Assembly: GCA_963750735.1 (NCBI GenBank)
Contig: CAVVRY010000006.1
Location: 434,001-498,000, forward strand
Source of the DNA: JANTGF01 sp963750735
GTDB lineage: Bacteria > Bacteroidota > Bacteroidia > Bacteroidales > VadinHA17
Reading direction: 5' to 3'
Length of the DNA: 64,000 nucleotides
The notes below the pieces were generated by a model. That model was not told where the DNA came from, did no database searches, and worked only from the letters and a program-made list of their open reading frames with translations. A program made the position numbers and the translations under genes. Below, piece by piece: positions 52,954 to 62,644 of the stretch (position 1 is the stretch's first letter; every line of letters begins with the position of its first letter).

Positions 52954-55413
52954 TTATTCCTGGATATAAATTCTTCTTACCCTGCTTGATACATTTGTTA
53001 GTATTTCATATGGGATAGTACCCAATACCTTTGCCATCTGATTTACAGTTACATTATTCCCGAAAATTTCTACTGGATCTCCTTCACTAGCAGGTGTCTC
53101 TGAAATATCTATCATACACATGTCCATACATATATCACCGACTATTGGAACAAGAGTTCCATTTAGATAAAATGACCAATTGCCATTTCCAAGTTTGCGG
53201 TTAAGTCCATCTGCGTAACCTACTGGAATAATGGCAATACGCATTTCTTTTTTGGCTATTGCTTTTCTACCATATCCAATTGACTCCCCAGCATTCACAA
53301 TTCTTATCTGTGAGATTATACTTCTAAATGTACTGGTATTTATTAAAGTTGCATTTTCTGAAAATGAGATACCGTGCAGGCCAATTCCCAACCTTACCAT
53401 ATCCAACTGAGCCTGAGGAAATCTTTCAATTCCGGCAGAATTTAAAATATGAAATTTGATGTTATAAGGAAAAGCCAGAGAAAACTTGTTGCAAATTTGG
53501 TTAAAAAGGTTTATTTGTTTTAATGTATAGCCATCCAGATCAGGGTTTTCGCTGCCTACCAAGTGTGTGAAAACACTTTTAACTTCAAATTCTTTAATTT
53601 TCTTTAATTCATCCAATAAGCTTTCAACCTCAGATACTATAAAACCCAACCGATTCATACCAGTATCCACTTTTATATGAATAGGGTAGGGTCCTGTTCC
53701 TGTTTTCTTAACATGCTCCTGAAAGGAGTGAAGAATTGTCTTATTGTAGATTTCAGGCTCAAGGGAATACCTGGTAATATTTAATAAGTTCTGGGAATCA
53801 GGATTCATTACCATAATAGGCATTCCAATACCTTTTTCACGAAGTGTGACACCCTCATCAGTGAATGCAACGGCCAGGTAATCTACTCTCTGGTATTGAA
53901 GCAAATTTGCTATTTCATAGGATCCAGAACCATAAGAAAACGCCTTGACCATAACCATAATTGAGGTCTTCGGATGTAGTTTTTTTCTGAAATAGTTTAA
54001 ATTGTTAATTAAACTTCCAAGGTTAACTTCAAGAACTGTTTCATGAGCCTGGAATTCTAACTGATCAGATATTTTTTCAAATTCAAAGTCCCTGGATCCT
54101 TTTAATAAAACAACTTCATTGTTAAAATGATTCCTTGAAAAATACTTCAGGAATTCGTCTGTAGTTTTATAGAATCTTTTGTTTCCATGAAATTTTTCTG
54201 CATTCGTAAACAAAGCCTCTCCAATCCCTATAAACTTTCTGATTCCTCTTTTCTGAACCATCTCTGCAACCTTTGAATACAAAATACTGTCAACCATTCC
54301 ACTTTGAAATATATCTGAAAGTATAAGAGTTTTTTTTGGCAGCTGCTGCTGTTTCAGAAAATCAAGGGCAATCTCAAGAGAGGCAAGGTCAGAATTATAG
54401 GCGTCATTAATAAGAATGCAATCATTGATTCCTTTTTTAAGTTCCAGCCGCATTGCAACAGGCTCTAACTCCTTCATTCCTTTGAAAATTTTCTCAAAGG
54501 GGTAATCAAGGACCTTTAATAAAAGAAGCGCATGAATTGCATTTTCAATAGAAGCTTTATCAGTAAATGGGATAGTGATATTTTCTGTAAACCCTTTATA
54601 TGAGGTGGTAATTTGAGTAGTATTATCTTTTATTTGAACTTTTCGCACAGTTAAATCGGCTTCTTTTTTTTGTGACCAACAAAAAAGTTCTTTGTTCTTA
54701 CCACCAAATCTATTTTTAATTATTTTATCAATTGTTCTATGATCCTTACAGTAGATAATAATGGTTGATTCTTTAAAAAGATCCAGTTTCTCTTCAATTT
54801 TTTCTTCAAGATTTTTGAAATTTTCCTGATGAGCTTCCCCGATATTGGTCATTATACCTATATCAGGTTTGATCATTTTTTCCAGGATTTTCATTTCTCC
54901 GGGCAATGAAATCCCTGCTTCAATAATGGCCAGATCAAAATTGTTGTCTAGCCGTAAGAGTGATAATGGAACTCCAACTTGTGAGTTAAAACTTTTCGGG
55001 CTCCGGATTACTTTTTTTGTACCGGAAAGAATTTGATTTAACCATTCCTTGATGATAGTTTTTCCATTGCTACCTGTTATTCCAATTAATGTTTTATTGA
55101 ACTCGCTTCTGCAATATAAGGCAATTGACTGTAATGCTGTCAGGGTATTTTCAACCAGAACAAAACTTGTATTTTTATATATAGATTTATCTTCAGGGAT
55201 GCTGCTTACTACAAAACATCTGACACCTTTGGAATATAACTGATTGATGAAGTCATGACCATTGTTATGTGGCCCAACCAATGCAAAAAATGCAGTTTTA
55301 CCAGGTGTGCAGTATCCACGGCTGTCAATTAGGACCTGATTTATGGTGCCATCAGCAGGCCCTGAAAGCTCACCGTTGGTTATTTCTTTTATACTGTTTA
55401 TTGAGAGTTCCAA
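52954..55413 (-). CDS. MurF-alanine racemase fusion
   Basis: 819 residues. The N-terminal half is MurF (UDP-MurNAc-tripeptide:D-Ala-D-Ala ligase) with GITGSNGKTIIKEW as P-loop and NDAYNSDLASLEIALDF. The C-terminal half is a fold-type III alanine racemase with PLP Lys in VMVKAFSYGSGSYE and VGYADGLNRKLGNG near the end. The fusion is characteristic of Bacteroidota. It joins D-Ala-D-Ala production (with ddl at 38926) to its addition to peptidoglycan precursors. Start at 55413 is ATG. Confidence 0.93.
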   Translation of the reverse strand: MELSINSIKEITNGELSGPADGTINQVLIDSRGYCTPGKTAFFALVGPHNNGHDFINQLYSKGVRCFVVSSIPEDKSIYKNTSFVLVENTLTALQSIALYCRSEFNKTLIGITGSNGKTIIKEWLNQILSGTKKVIRSPKSFNSQVGVPLSLLRLDNNFDLAIIEAGISLPGEMKILEKMIKPDIGIMTNIGEAHQENFKNLEEKIEEKLDLFKESTIIIYCKDHRTIDKIIKNRFGGKNKELFCWSQKKEADLTVRKVQIKDNTTQITTSYKGFTENITIPFTDKASIENAIHALLLLKVLDYPFEKIFKGMKELEPVAMRLELKKGINDCILINDAYNSDLASLEIALDFLKQQQLPKKTLILSDIFQSGMVDSILYSKVAEMVQKRGIRKFIGIGEALFTNAEKFHGNKRFYKTTDEFLKYFSRNHFNNEVVLLKGSRDFEFEKISDQLEFQAHETVLEVNLGSLINNLNYFRKKLHPKTSIMVMVKAFSYGSGSYEIANLLQYQRVDYLAVAFTDEGVTLREKGIGMPIMVMNPDSQNLLNITRYSLEPEIYNKTILHSFQEHVKKTGTGPYPIHIKVDTGMNRLGFIVSEVESLLDELKKIKEFEVKSVFTHLVGSENPDLDGYTLKQINLFNQICNKFSLAFPYNIKFHILNSAGIERFPQAQLDMVRLGIGLHGISFSENATLINTSTFRSIISQIRIVNAGESIGYGRKAIAKKEMRIAIIPVGYADGLNRKLGNGNWSFYLNGTLVPIVGDICMDMCMIDISETPASEGDPVEIFGNNVTVNQMAKVLGTIPYEILTNVSSRVRRIYIQE

Positions 55414-55459
55414 AATTTTAGCACTTCAATGTTTAGGGTTTGGATATTTAGATATGAGC

Positions 55460-56032
55460 TTATTTTCTGCTATTAAAACATTCTCTGCAAAGAGGTTCAT
55501 ATGCGTCTTTTTCCCCTAGCAGGACCCTGTTTTCATCATGTGTTTTTCGAAATGAATACGAGGCCAGACTACCGCAACGCATGCATATTGCATGGACTTT
55601 GGTAATATGCTCAGCAATGGCCATTAAATCAGGTATCGGTCCAAAAGGTACACCCAGGTAATCCATATCAAGACCGGCAACAATTACCCTGATACCCTGG
55701 TTTGCTAATTTGTTACAAACATCCACAAGACCATCGTCAAAAAATTGAGCCTCATCAATGCCTACAACATCTACATCGTACGCAAGAAGTAGAATATTTG
55801 CAGAAGTATCTACTGGCGTTGAGAGAATGGATCTTTCATCATGAGAAACAACCTCAGTGTCAGAATAACGGGTTTCAATTTTTGGTTTAAATATCTCAAC
55901 TTTTTGATTGGCAAGTTTCACACGTTTCAATCTCCGAATCAATTCCTCTGTTTTTCCTGAAAACATTGATCCGGCAATGACTTCAATTGATCCTCTTTTA
56001 TTGCTCTTACCAAGTGAACTTTCCAGAAACAT
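55460..56032 (-). CDS. tdk: Thymidine kinase
   Basis: 190 residues. P-loop GSMFSGKTEELI (22-33), GIDEAQFFDD (the DEAQF motif), and the zinc-binding Cys set in CMRCG and CRECF. It phosphorylates thymidine in salvage. Confidence 0.93.
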   Translation of the reverse strand: MFLESSLGKSNKRGSIEVIAGSMFSGKTEELIRRLKRVKLANQKVEIFKPKIETRYSDTEVVSHDERSILSTPVDTSANILLLAYDVDVVGIDEAQFFDDGLVDVCNKLANQGIRVIVAGLDMDYLGVPFGPIPDLMAIAEHITKVHAICMRCGSLASYSFRKTHDENRVLLGEKDAYEPLCRECFNSRK

Positions 56033-56096
56033 TTAATAATTTTTCTTACTTTTTATCGTTAACTTTGTAAAAATAGGCCTAAAATATTCAGTTACA

Positions 56097-56939
56097 ATGG
56101 AATTTAAAAAGAATATCAGAAATCTATCTAAAGATATAGAAGATATTGGGAATTTTGTGAGTAAGATTCAAAATAATTCTCGCATTACTCAATTGGAAAT
56201 GGATATACTCAAAACTAAAATTCATAAGCTTTATCTGACCTATTTAAATTTTGATTCAAAAGACAATAGTCTGGAAAACCATACGGTTGAGGAAGATGAG
56301 ACTCCAATAATTGAATCTGAAAAGGGCACAAGTGATAGTTTTATTCCTAAAGAGAAAGGGATTAATGAACAAAAGCCAGCTGAAGAGGATGAAGTGCCCG
56401 AAACACTTGATTTTGAGGATGAACAGAATGAAGACAATTCAAATTTTGTTCAGGCCCTGGACTCGCCTGAATCAGAGTCTTTTGGTGCTGAGGAGATGAT
56501 TGATGAGGAGTTTGTGGACAATTTAGATAAGGAATCAATTGAGGAACCCATTGCACCAACTATTGATGAACCTGTTCAAAGTAAAAAGGCTAGGGATCCT
56601 GAAGTTCTGGCTGATATTTATAAGAATAAGAAGAAATTCAGAAATGAAAGTATTCAAACTAACAATACACAGGATATTTCATCTAAGTTCCACAGCCAAC
56701 CTATATCTGATATCTCACTGGCCATAGGTTTAAATGATAAGTTCAGGTACATTCGTGAGCTTTTCGATGGTGATAATGTTGAGTATACCGAAACACTTAA
56801 ATTCTTAAATAATGTAAAGTCTGAAAATGAGGCTGCTGATTACTTGAATGATAAGTTTGAATGGGATATGGAAACAAAGCTTGTGAAAAGTTTGTTGGAG
56901 CTTACCGCAAGAAAACTGAAAATGACAGATAATGGGTAA
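56097..56939 (+). CDS. Acidic coiled-coil-rich protein of unknown function
   Basis: 280 residues. The N-terminal 60 residues form heptads (IRNLSKDIEDIGNFVSKIQN, MDILKTKIHKLYLTYLNF). Residues 65-160 are extremely acidic and low complexity (Glu/Asp, Pro, Ser). The C-terminal 75 residues (SDISLAIGLNDKFRYIRELF onward) look folded and helical. The ATG of rsmI lies inside its last codons (8-bp overlap), so the two are translationally coupled. No known domain was recognised. Confidence 0.65.
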   Translation: MEFKKNIRNLSKDIEDIGNFVSKIQNNSRITQLEMDILKTKIHKLYLTYLNFDSKDNSLENHTVEEDETPIIESEKGTSDSFIPKEKGINEQKPAEEDEVPETLDFEDEQNEDNSNFVQALDSPESESFGAEEMIDEEFVDNLDKESIEEPIAPTIDEPVQSKKARDPEVLADIYKNKKKFRNESIQTNNTQDISSKFHSQPISDISLAIGLNDKFRYIRELFDGDNVEYTETLKFLNNVKSENEAADYLNDKFEWDMETKLVKSLLELTARKLKMTDNG

Positions 56940-57609
56940 GTTGATTTTGGTACCTACACCCATTGGAAATCTTGAGGATATAACACTTAGAGCTATTTCT
57001 GCTCTTTCATCTGCAAATTTAATACTCGCTGAGGATTCAAGAAAAACTGGTATTTTGTTGAAACACCTTAACATTCGTAAAAAAATAATTTCACACCATA
57101 AATTTAACGAGCATAAGTCGGTACAGGGACTTGTTGACCGGATGAGCGCAGAAGAGTGTTTTGCTCTGGTATCAGATGCAGGCACTCCGGCAATATCAGA
57201 TCCTGGTTTTTTGTTGGTTCGTGCCTGCATAGAATCTGGAGTTGAAGTAGAATGTCTTCCAGGTCCTACAGCTTTTGTACCTGCTCTAGTTGTTTCAGGC
57301 CTTCCCTCTGATAGATTTTGTTTTGAGGGGTTCTTGCCAGTTAAGAAGGGGAGAATGAAACGACTAAAAGAACTTGAAGGCGAAAACAGAACAATGATAT
57401 ATTACGAATCTCCACATCGTTTATTGCGTTTTTTATCACAACTTAAGGATGTTTTTGGTGCCGATCGAAGAGTTTCTGTATCAAGGGAACTTACTAAGAT
57501 CTATGAGGAAACAGTACGTGGAAGTGTTGAAGAACTTATTACTTACTATTCTGAAAAATCCATTAAAGGAGAATTAGTTATCGTTCTTGAAGGCAAGAAG
57601 CATAAGTAA
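56932..57609 (+). CDS. rsmI: 16S rRNA (cytidine1402-2'-O)-methyltransferase
   Basis: 225 residues. TPIGNLEDITLRA starts the fold, then EDSRKTGILLKH and SDAGTPAISDPGFLLVRA, and LPGPTAFVPALVVSGLP for SAM binding. It methylates the ribose of C1402 in the ribosomal decoding site. Its start overlaps the acidic coiled-coil gene. Confidence 0.95.
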   Translation: MGKLILVPTPIGNLEDITLRAISALSSANLILAEDSRKTGILLKHLNIRKKIISHHKFNEHKSVQGLVDRMSAEECFALVSDAGTPAISDPGFLLVRACIESGVEVECLPGPTAFVPALVVSGLPSDRFCFEGFLPVKKGRMKRLKELEGENRTMIYYESPHRLLRFLSQLKDVFGADRRVSVSRELTKIYEETVRGSVEELITYYSEKSIKGELVIVLEGKKHK

Positions 57610-57673
57610 CTAAGACAATTTCAACGAAATTTCTGGATTACAATTATGTATGGTGATTAGTGAATGAGACCGA

Positions 57674-58975
57674 TTAATCATCCTCTTCCTCAAGTGCTTT
57701 CTGCATCAGGTCCTGTGGCAATGTCTTTTTCGTTTTTGCTCCCAGTTTTTTAATCTGTTCCACTCTGCTTACCAGGGATCCTTTTCCTTCAGAAAGCTTG
57801 TTCATGGTTGATGAGTAATGAATTTTTGCTGAGTCTAACCTTTTACCAAGATCTGACAAATCTGATATTAGACCAACAAACTTGTCATATAGAGCACCTG
57901 ATTGGCGGGCAATTTCCATTACATTTTTATTCTGATACTCCTGCCTCCACATAGATTCAATCATTTTTAGGGAAGCTATAAGGTTGGTAGGGCTAATTAA
58001 AAGGATGCGCTTCTCATATGCAAAATTCCATAGTTCAGGATCTTCCTGGATAGCAAGGTAATAAGCAGGTTCGACCGGAAGAAACATCATTACAAAGTCA
58101 AGAGCTTTTAGTTGAGGTATTTCATGGTAACTTTTGCTTGACAATTCCTTCACATGATTTCGTATAGATATCAAATGCTCTCTGAGGGCTGCTTCTTGCT
58201 TTTCTTCTGACACAGCTGTGATGTACCTTTCAAAGGCAGTTAATGATACCTTCGAATCGATTATTACGCTTCTTTCCCCAGGATAGGTTACCACTATATC
58301 AGGTTGTAAACGAGTTCCCGAGTCATTTGTAAAAGATGGTTGCACAAAGTATTCACGGTTTTTTACCAACCCCGATTGTTCCAGTATATTTTCAAGAATT
58401 ACCTCTCCCCAGTTTCCTTGTGTCTTAGCTTCTCCTTTCAATGCTTTTGTAAGGTTACTGGCTTCTTTACTTACAATCTGATTTAACTCAGCCAGTCTCT
58501 TTACTTCTTCTTTAAGCGATATCCTTTGCTGTGTTTCTTTATCGTAGGTTTCTTCAATTTTTTTCTCGAATTCTTTAATTTTCTGGTTCAGGGGGTTAAG
58601 AATTTCTCCCAGGCGAACACTATTCTGTTCAGTGAATTTTTTGGTTTTTTCTTCAAGGATATCATTAGCTAGATTTCTGAATTCAATACGGAACTTCTCC
58701 TGAATTTCCTCAACTTCTGATTTCTGTTCCAACATTTTATCATTCAGGTGCTTGTAGTCTGATTCCCTGGCAGAGATTCTCCCTGTTAAATCCAGTATTT
58801 CCTTTTCTTTTTGATCGTTTGATTTTTTCTCCTCTTCAATCGATCTGTTTAAGTCATTTATTCTTTCTGCAGAAAGTTTTTTCTCGCTATTCAGACGATT
58901 GTTGAAAATTAAAAACAGGGTAAATCCACCCAAAATTAATCCGATGCCTAGAAATAATAATTCTGTCAAGCCCAT
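57674..58975 (-). CDS. rmuC: DNA recombination protein RmuC
   Basis: 433 residues. The N-terminal membrane helix (3-24) is followed by a long coiled coil (25-185) and the RmuC domain (GNWGEVILENILEQSGLVKNREY, VVTYPGERSVIIDSKVSLTAFERY, and FVMMFLPVEPAYYLAIQ). It is a PD-(D/E)xK-like fold protein that limits DNA inversions and is anchored in the membrane. Confidence 0.92.
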   Translation of the reverse strand: MGLTELLFLGIGLILGGFTLFLIFNNRLNSEKKLSAERINDLNRSIEEEKKSNDQKEKEILDLTGRISARESDYKHLNDKMLEQKSEVEEIQEKFRIEFRNLANDILEEKTKKFTEQNSVRLGEILNPLNQKIKEFEKKIEETYDKETQQRISLKEEVKRLAELNQIVSKEASNLTKALKGEAKTQGNWGEVILENILEQSGLVKNREYFVQPSFTNDSGTRLQPDIVVTYPGERSVIIDSKVSLTAFERYITAVSEEKQEAALREHLISIRNHVKELSSKSYHEIPQLKALDFVMMFLPVEPAYYLAIQEDPELWNFAYEKRILLISPTNLIASLKMIESMWRQEYQNKNVMEIARQSGALYDKFVGLISDLSDLGKRLDSAKIHYSSTMNKLSEGKGSLVSRVEQIKKLGAKTKKTLPQDLMQKALEEEDD

Positions 58976-59005
58976 TTTTCTATTTCAATCTAAATTTTAT
59001 CTGTA

Positions 59006-59488
59006 TTATTTATTAATTTCTTCTTTGGGAGGATTTATGAGGTCAATAAATTCATAAATCTTTTCATTTGGAACAGTTATCGATAAATGGTAATGCAGTA
59101 GCTTCCAGTTTTCATTATTTTTTATAACCACACCTGATCCTCTGCAATTTCCCATCCAGGTTTCCAAAAGTTCATCAAACCAGGCTATCTTACCATCATT
59201 AGAGAATGTAATATGCCTGTCATAGGCTTTGAACTCCCATGCTTTACCTCGATCAAAATAGGGTTTGGCAAATTTAATGAATTCATCTTTCATCCACCTC
59301 TCACTGGCATCAGTCCCAATATATACGGATGATGAATCCATAAATCCGAAGAATTTATTCGCATCAGCTATTGCAGCTGCATTATGCCATTTATCAATTG
59401 AATTATGTAAAGACTTTTCTGAATCCTGAGAAAATACATTAAGAGATATTATTGTTAGAATAACAAGTATGGCGAAAATTGTTTTCAT
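59006..59488 (-). CDS. Exported SnoaL/NTF2-like protein
   Basis: 160 residues from the ATG at 59488. The signal peptide (TIFAILVILTIISLNVFS) is followed by an NTF2-like cone: SIDKWHNAAAIADANKFF, DASERWMKDEFIKFAKPYF and IAWFDELLETWMGNCRGSGV. Such domains bind small ligands or act as calcium/calmodulin-like association modules. The exported form is unusual. The function is unknown. Confidence 0.75.
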   Translation of the reverse strand: MKTIFAILVILTIISLNVFSQDSEKSLHNSIDKWHNAAAIADANKFFGFMDSSSVYIGTDASERWMKDEFIKFAKPYFDRGKAWEFKAYDRHITFSNDGKIAWFDELLETWMGNCRGSGVVIKNNENWKLLHYHLSITVPNEKIYEFIDLINPPKEEINK

Positions 59489-59518
59489 TTGGTTGAGTTT
59501 AATCAATATGTCATTCTA

Positions 59519-60673
59519 TTATTTCTTAGGATATGGAATTTGGAATATTTTTTCTTCAATTAGCTCTTCAATTCTTTTTAGACTTCTAGCTTCCTTTTTG
59601 TTGACAAAAGTAATAGCTACTCCTGTAGATTTGGCTCGAGCAGTTCTGCCTACTCTATGCACATAATCTTCAGGATCCATAGGAACATTATAATTTATTA
59701 CTAGGTCAATATTGTCGATGTCAATCCCCCTTGATACTATGTCTGTTGCCACGAGAATTCCAGTTCTTCCACTTTTAAAATTTAACAATACCTGTTCTCT
59801 CTCTCTCTGCTCCAGATCAGAGTGAATGGCTTCAACAGGTAATTTAAGGCCCCCCAATTTTTTCGCAAGTTGTTTTACACTGCTTTTTGTGGAAGAAAAG
59901 ATTAAAACCCTGGTTAGGTCTTTTCCTTTTATGAGATCGATTAATAATTCTTGCTTTTCATTATCCTCAACTTTATATATAGCCTGGAGAACTCCTTCCG
60001 CAGGCTTGGCGATGGCAAGATTTACTTCTTTAGGATTCTTTAGTAGTTTATTTGCCAACTTCCTTATTTTTGGAGGCATGGTGGCAGAAAATAGTAGTGT
60101 TTGCCTATTTTTTGGTAACTCATTAACTATTTGAATAATATCGGCATGAAAACCCATATCTAACATGCGGTCTGCTTCATCAAGTATAAGATGTTTCAAG
60201 TTTGAGAAGTCTAAATATCCCATTTGAAGATGGGCTATTAACCGTCCAGGAGTGGCAGTTATAATATCAGTGCCTCTATTTAAAGCATTTTTTTGCTTAT
60301 CCCAGGTTTCTCCATCCGTACCACCGTAAATGGCAACCGAGCTTACTCCGGAAAAATATGAAAATCCCTGAAGATGCTGGTCAATTTGTATTGCAAGCTC
60401 TCTGGTTGGTACAACTATAAGTGTATTGATTCCAGTTTGGGCATTTTTTTCTTCAAGAATCTTATGAAGGATAGGAAGAAGAAATGCACCTGTTTTTCCT
60501 GTACCTGTTTGGGCACATCCTACCAGATCTTCATTCGCTAAAATAATAGGAATACTCATTTGTTGAATGGGAGTAGGTTCAGAAAAACCCATTGAATCTA
60601 ATCCCTCAAGAACACTGCTGTTCAATTGAAAGTCTGAAAACCTTATACTGTCCTGTTTTTTTTCTTCTGACAT
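59519..60673 (-). CDS. DEAD-box RNA helicase (RhlE-like)
   Basis: 384 residues from the Met at 60673. Q motif FSEPTPIQQ, motif I AQTGTGKT, motif II LDEADRM, motif III SAT, and motif VI HRVGRTARA. There is almost no C-terminal extension, so it is the minimal form. It unwinds short RNA duplexes with ATP. The next gene (PepT-like) lies on the same strand, 1 bp before. Confidence 0.92.
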   Translation of the reverse strand: MSEEKKQDSIRFSDFQLNSSVLEGLDSMGFSEPTPIQQMSIPIILANEDLVGCAQTGTGKTGAFLLPILHKILEEKNAQTGINTLIVVPTRELAIQIDQHLQGFSYFSGVSSVAIYGGTDGETWDKQKNALNRGTDIITATPGRLIAHLQMGYLDFSNLKHLILDEADRMLDMGFHADIIQIVNELPKNRQTLLFSATMPPKIRKLANKLLKNPKEVNLAIAKPAEGVLQAIYKVEDNEKQELLIDLIKGKDLTRVLIFSSTKSSVKQLAKKLGGLKLPVEAIHSDLEQREREQVLLNFKSGRTGILVATDIVSRGIDIDNIDLVINYNVPMDPEDYVHRVGRTARAKSTGVAITFVNKKEARSLKRIEELIEEKIFQIPYPKK

Positions 60674-60688
60674 TATTATATAAATCAA

Positions 60689-61804
60689 CTATTCTGCGGA
60701 AATTCTTAATATCTCAACAATCATGATCAATGCTTTTTCCATATCTGAAATATGAATGTGTTCCTCAGTAGAGTGCTCTAGTTTGGCACCTATCCCTACC
60801 ACAGCAGTCTCAATTCCCTTATTGTTGTATACTGAAGCATCTGTAAATCCTGTAATAAAAGTGGTTTTTGCATCAATTCCGGCCTTTTTCAATGCCTGCA
60901 TAGACACTTTTACAGTTTCTGAATCAGGCGGAATTTCCACAGCCTTAAAAGGATTGTTAATTTGAATACTAACGGTAGCACCAACTGAATTTACCTGCTC
61001 AACAATGATCTCTTTCATCTGGTTTGCCAGTTTCTCAGCCTTATTGTGATCTAGACTTCGACATTCAGCCAGAAATGAAGTTTCAGCAGGGACCCCATTT
61101 CTGATCATCCCACCCTTTATAACACCCACATTGGAAGTGGTTTCTTCATCAAGGCGTCCCAATGGAAGTTTTGATATGGCTTTTGAAGCCGCAAGAACTG
61201 CATTTATTCCTTTTTCTGGCTCCATTCCTGCGTGTGCTGCCCTTCCTTTTATCACAACATCCAGGGTATAGTACGATGGGCCTCCAATTACAATAGTTTC
61301 CAATGTATCGTTGTCAAGAAGGAATCCTTTTTTGGCATTCAACCAGTTAAAATCAAGTTCATTAACACCCAATAAACCAACCTCTTCCTCCCTGGTAATA
61401 GCAATTTCCACAATAGGCCTCATTTTTGCTATTCTTAATGCCTCAAGCATTTCAGCAATTCCAGCTTTATCATCAGCTCCTAATATGGTATTTCCCTCTG
61501 AGGAAATTACTCCATCTTTAATAACAGGTTGAATATTTTTCCCGGGTTTCACTGTATCGGCATGACATGAAAGTAAAATTGGTGTGTCATTTGATGAATT
61601 CAAAGCGTCTAATCGGCAAAGTAAATTTCCATAATCATCAATGTATGTATCGGCCCCTAACAATTGAAATTCTTTTTCAAGATATTCAATCATATTTTTC
61701 TCGTTTCCTGATTCACTATCGATCTTCACCATCTCGATAAATTGTTCAATCATTCTTGTACTCATAGCTGAAGGTGCATTTTTTCCATATTTATTATTGC
61801 TCAA
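60689..61804 (-). CDS. M20 family peptidase (PepT-like)
   Basis: 371 residues. ILLSCHADTV, GADDKAGIAEMLEAL, TREEEVGLLGV, and LEHSTEEHIHISDME near the end give the two-zinc site. It is of the tripeptidase/aminopeptidase-like branch. The Met used is at 61804; a later Met (MSTRMIEQF) is possible. Its stop abuts the helicase start region. Confidence 0.85.
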   Translation of the reverse strand: MSNNKYGKNAPSAMSTRMIEQFIEMVKIDSESGNEKNMIEYLEKEFQLLGADTYIDDYGNLLCRLDALNSSNDTPILLSCHADTVKPGKNIQPVIKDGVISSEGNTILGADDKAGIAEMLEALRIAKMRPIVEIAITREEEVGLLGVNELDFNWLNAKKGFLLDNDTLETIVIGGPSYYTLDVVIKGRAAHAGMEPEKGINAVLAASKAISKLPLGRLDEETTSNVGVIKGGMIRNGVPAETSFLAECRSLDHNKAEKLANQMKEIIVEQVNSVGATVSIQINNPFKAVEIPPDSETVKVSMQALKKAGIDAKTTFITGFTDASVYNNKGIETAVVGIGAKLEHSTEEHIHISDMEKALIMIVEILRISAE

Positions 61805-61837
61805 AGCTACAAATTATGCATGTATTACAGGCAGAGT

Positions 61838-61859
61838 TTTAGCTTATTATAGCTAAAAT
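61838..61859. promoter_or_regulatory. Inverted repeat between the divergent PepT-like and HAD genes
   Basis: TTTTAGC and GCTAAAA face each other around an 8-base AT-rich centre. It may be an operator or merely a hairpin; there is no T run. Confidence 0.3.
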
Positions 61860-61911
61860 GATAACTTCGTGAGAATTTCTCGGTAAATTAATATCAGAGG
61901 GGTTTAGTTAT

Positions 61912-62604
61912 ATGAAAAAATACCGTCATTTATTTTTTGATTTGGATGGGACCCTATGGGATTTTGATTCAAATGCTGAGGCAGCACAGCGTGAAATGTT
62001 CAATTATTTCAATTTGAATGAATATTGTGAAGACTTTGAATCATTTTTTAATACATTCAAACAACATAATGATATATTGTGGGCTGATTATCAGAGGGGA
62101 ATCATAAAGAAGGAAAAGCTAAAATGGTGGCGCTTTTATCTTACTTTAAAAGAGTTGGGAAAGACGGATGAAGAGCTGGCAAAGAAGTTAGATGTTTTTT
62201 ATTTATCGTTGGCTCCAACAAAAACAAAATTGATTGAAGGTGCGATGGAGGTATTAGATTACCTGAAGAAAGATTACCATTTGCATATTGTTACCAATGG
62301 ATTTAATGAAGTTCAATATTTGAAGTTGAACAATAGCAAACTTGATTCGTTTTTTGAGGCAGTAATCACCTCTGAGGATGCAGGTGCATTGAAGCCTGAC
62401 TCGTATATTTTTGAATTTGCTTTGAAAAAATCCAATGCATTGAGGGCCGAAAGCCTGATGATAGGTGATGTCCTTGACGTTGATATTCTGGGAGCAAAAA
62501 AAGCTGGTATTGATCAGGTATTTCTGAATCCAAATAAAATTACTACCAATTTCAGCCCAACATTTCAGATTGAAAGATTAATAGAACTGTTGGATCTTCT
62601 TTGA
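61912..62604 (+). CDS. HAD-superfamily nucleotidase (YjjG-like)
   Basis: 230 residues. HAD motif I FFDLDGTLWDF (with the nucleophile Asp), motif II VTNGF, motif III Lys in GALKPD, and motif IV GDVLDVDILGAKKAG. YjjG hydrolyses non-canonical pyrimidine nucleotides such as 5-fluoro-dUMP or dUMP. Confidence 0.9.
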   Translation: MKKYRHLFFDLDGTLWDFDSNAEAAQREMFNYFNLNEYCEDFESFFNTFKQHNDILWADYQRGIIKKEKLKWWRFYLTLKELGKTDEELAKKLDVFYLSLAPTKTKLIEGAMEVLDYLKKDYHLHIVTNGFNEVQYLKLNNSKLDSFFEAVITSEDAGALKPDSYIFEFALKKSNALRAESLMIGDVLDVDILGAKKAGIDQVFLNPNKITTNFSPTFQIERLIELLDLL

Positions 62605-62644
62605 AGCATGACTATGTTATTTGATTATAGGCTAACAGGTTGAT

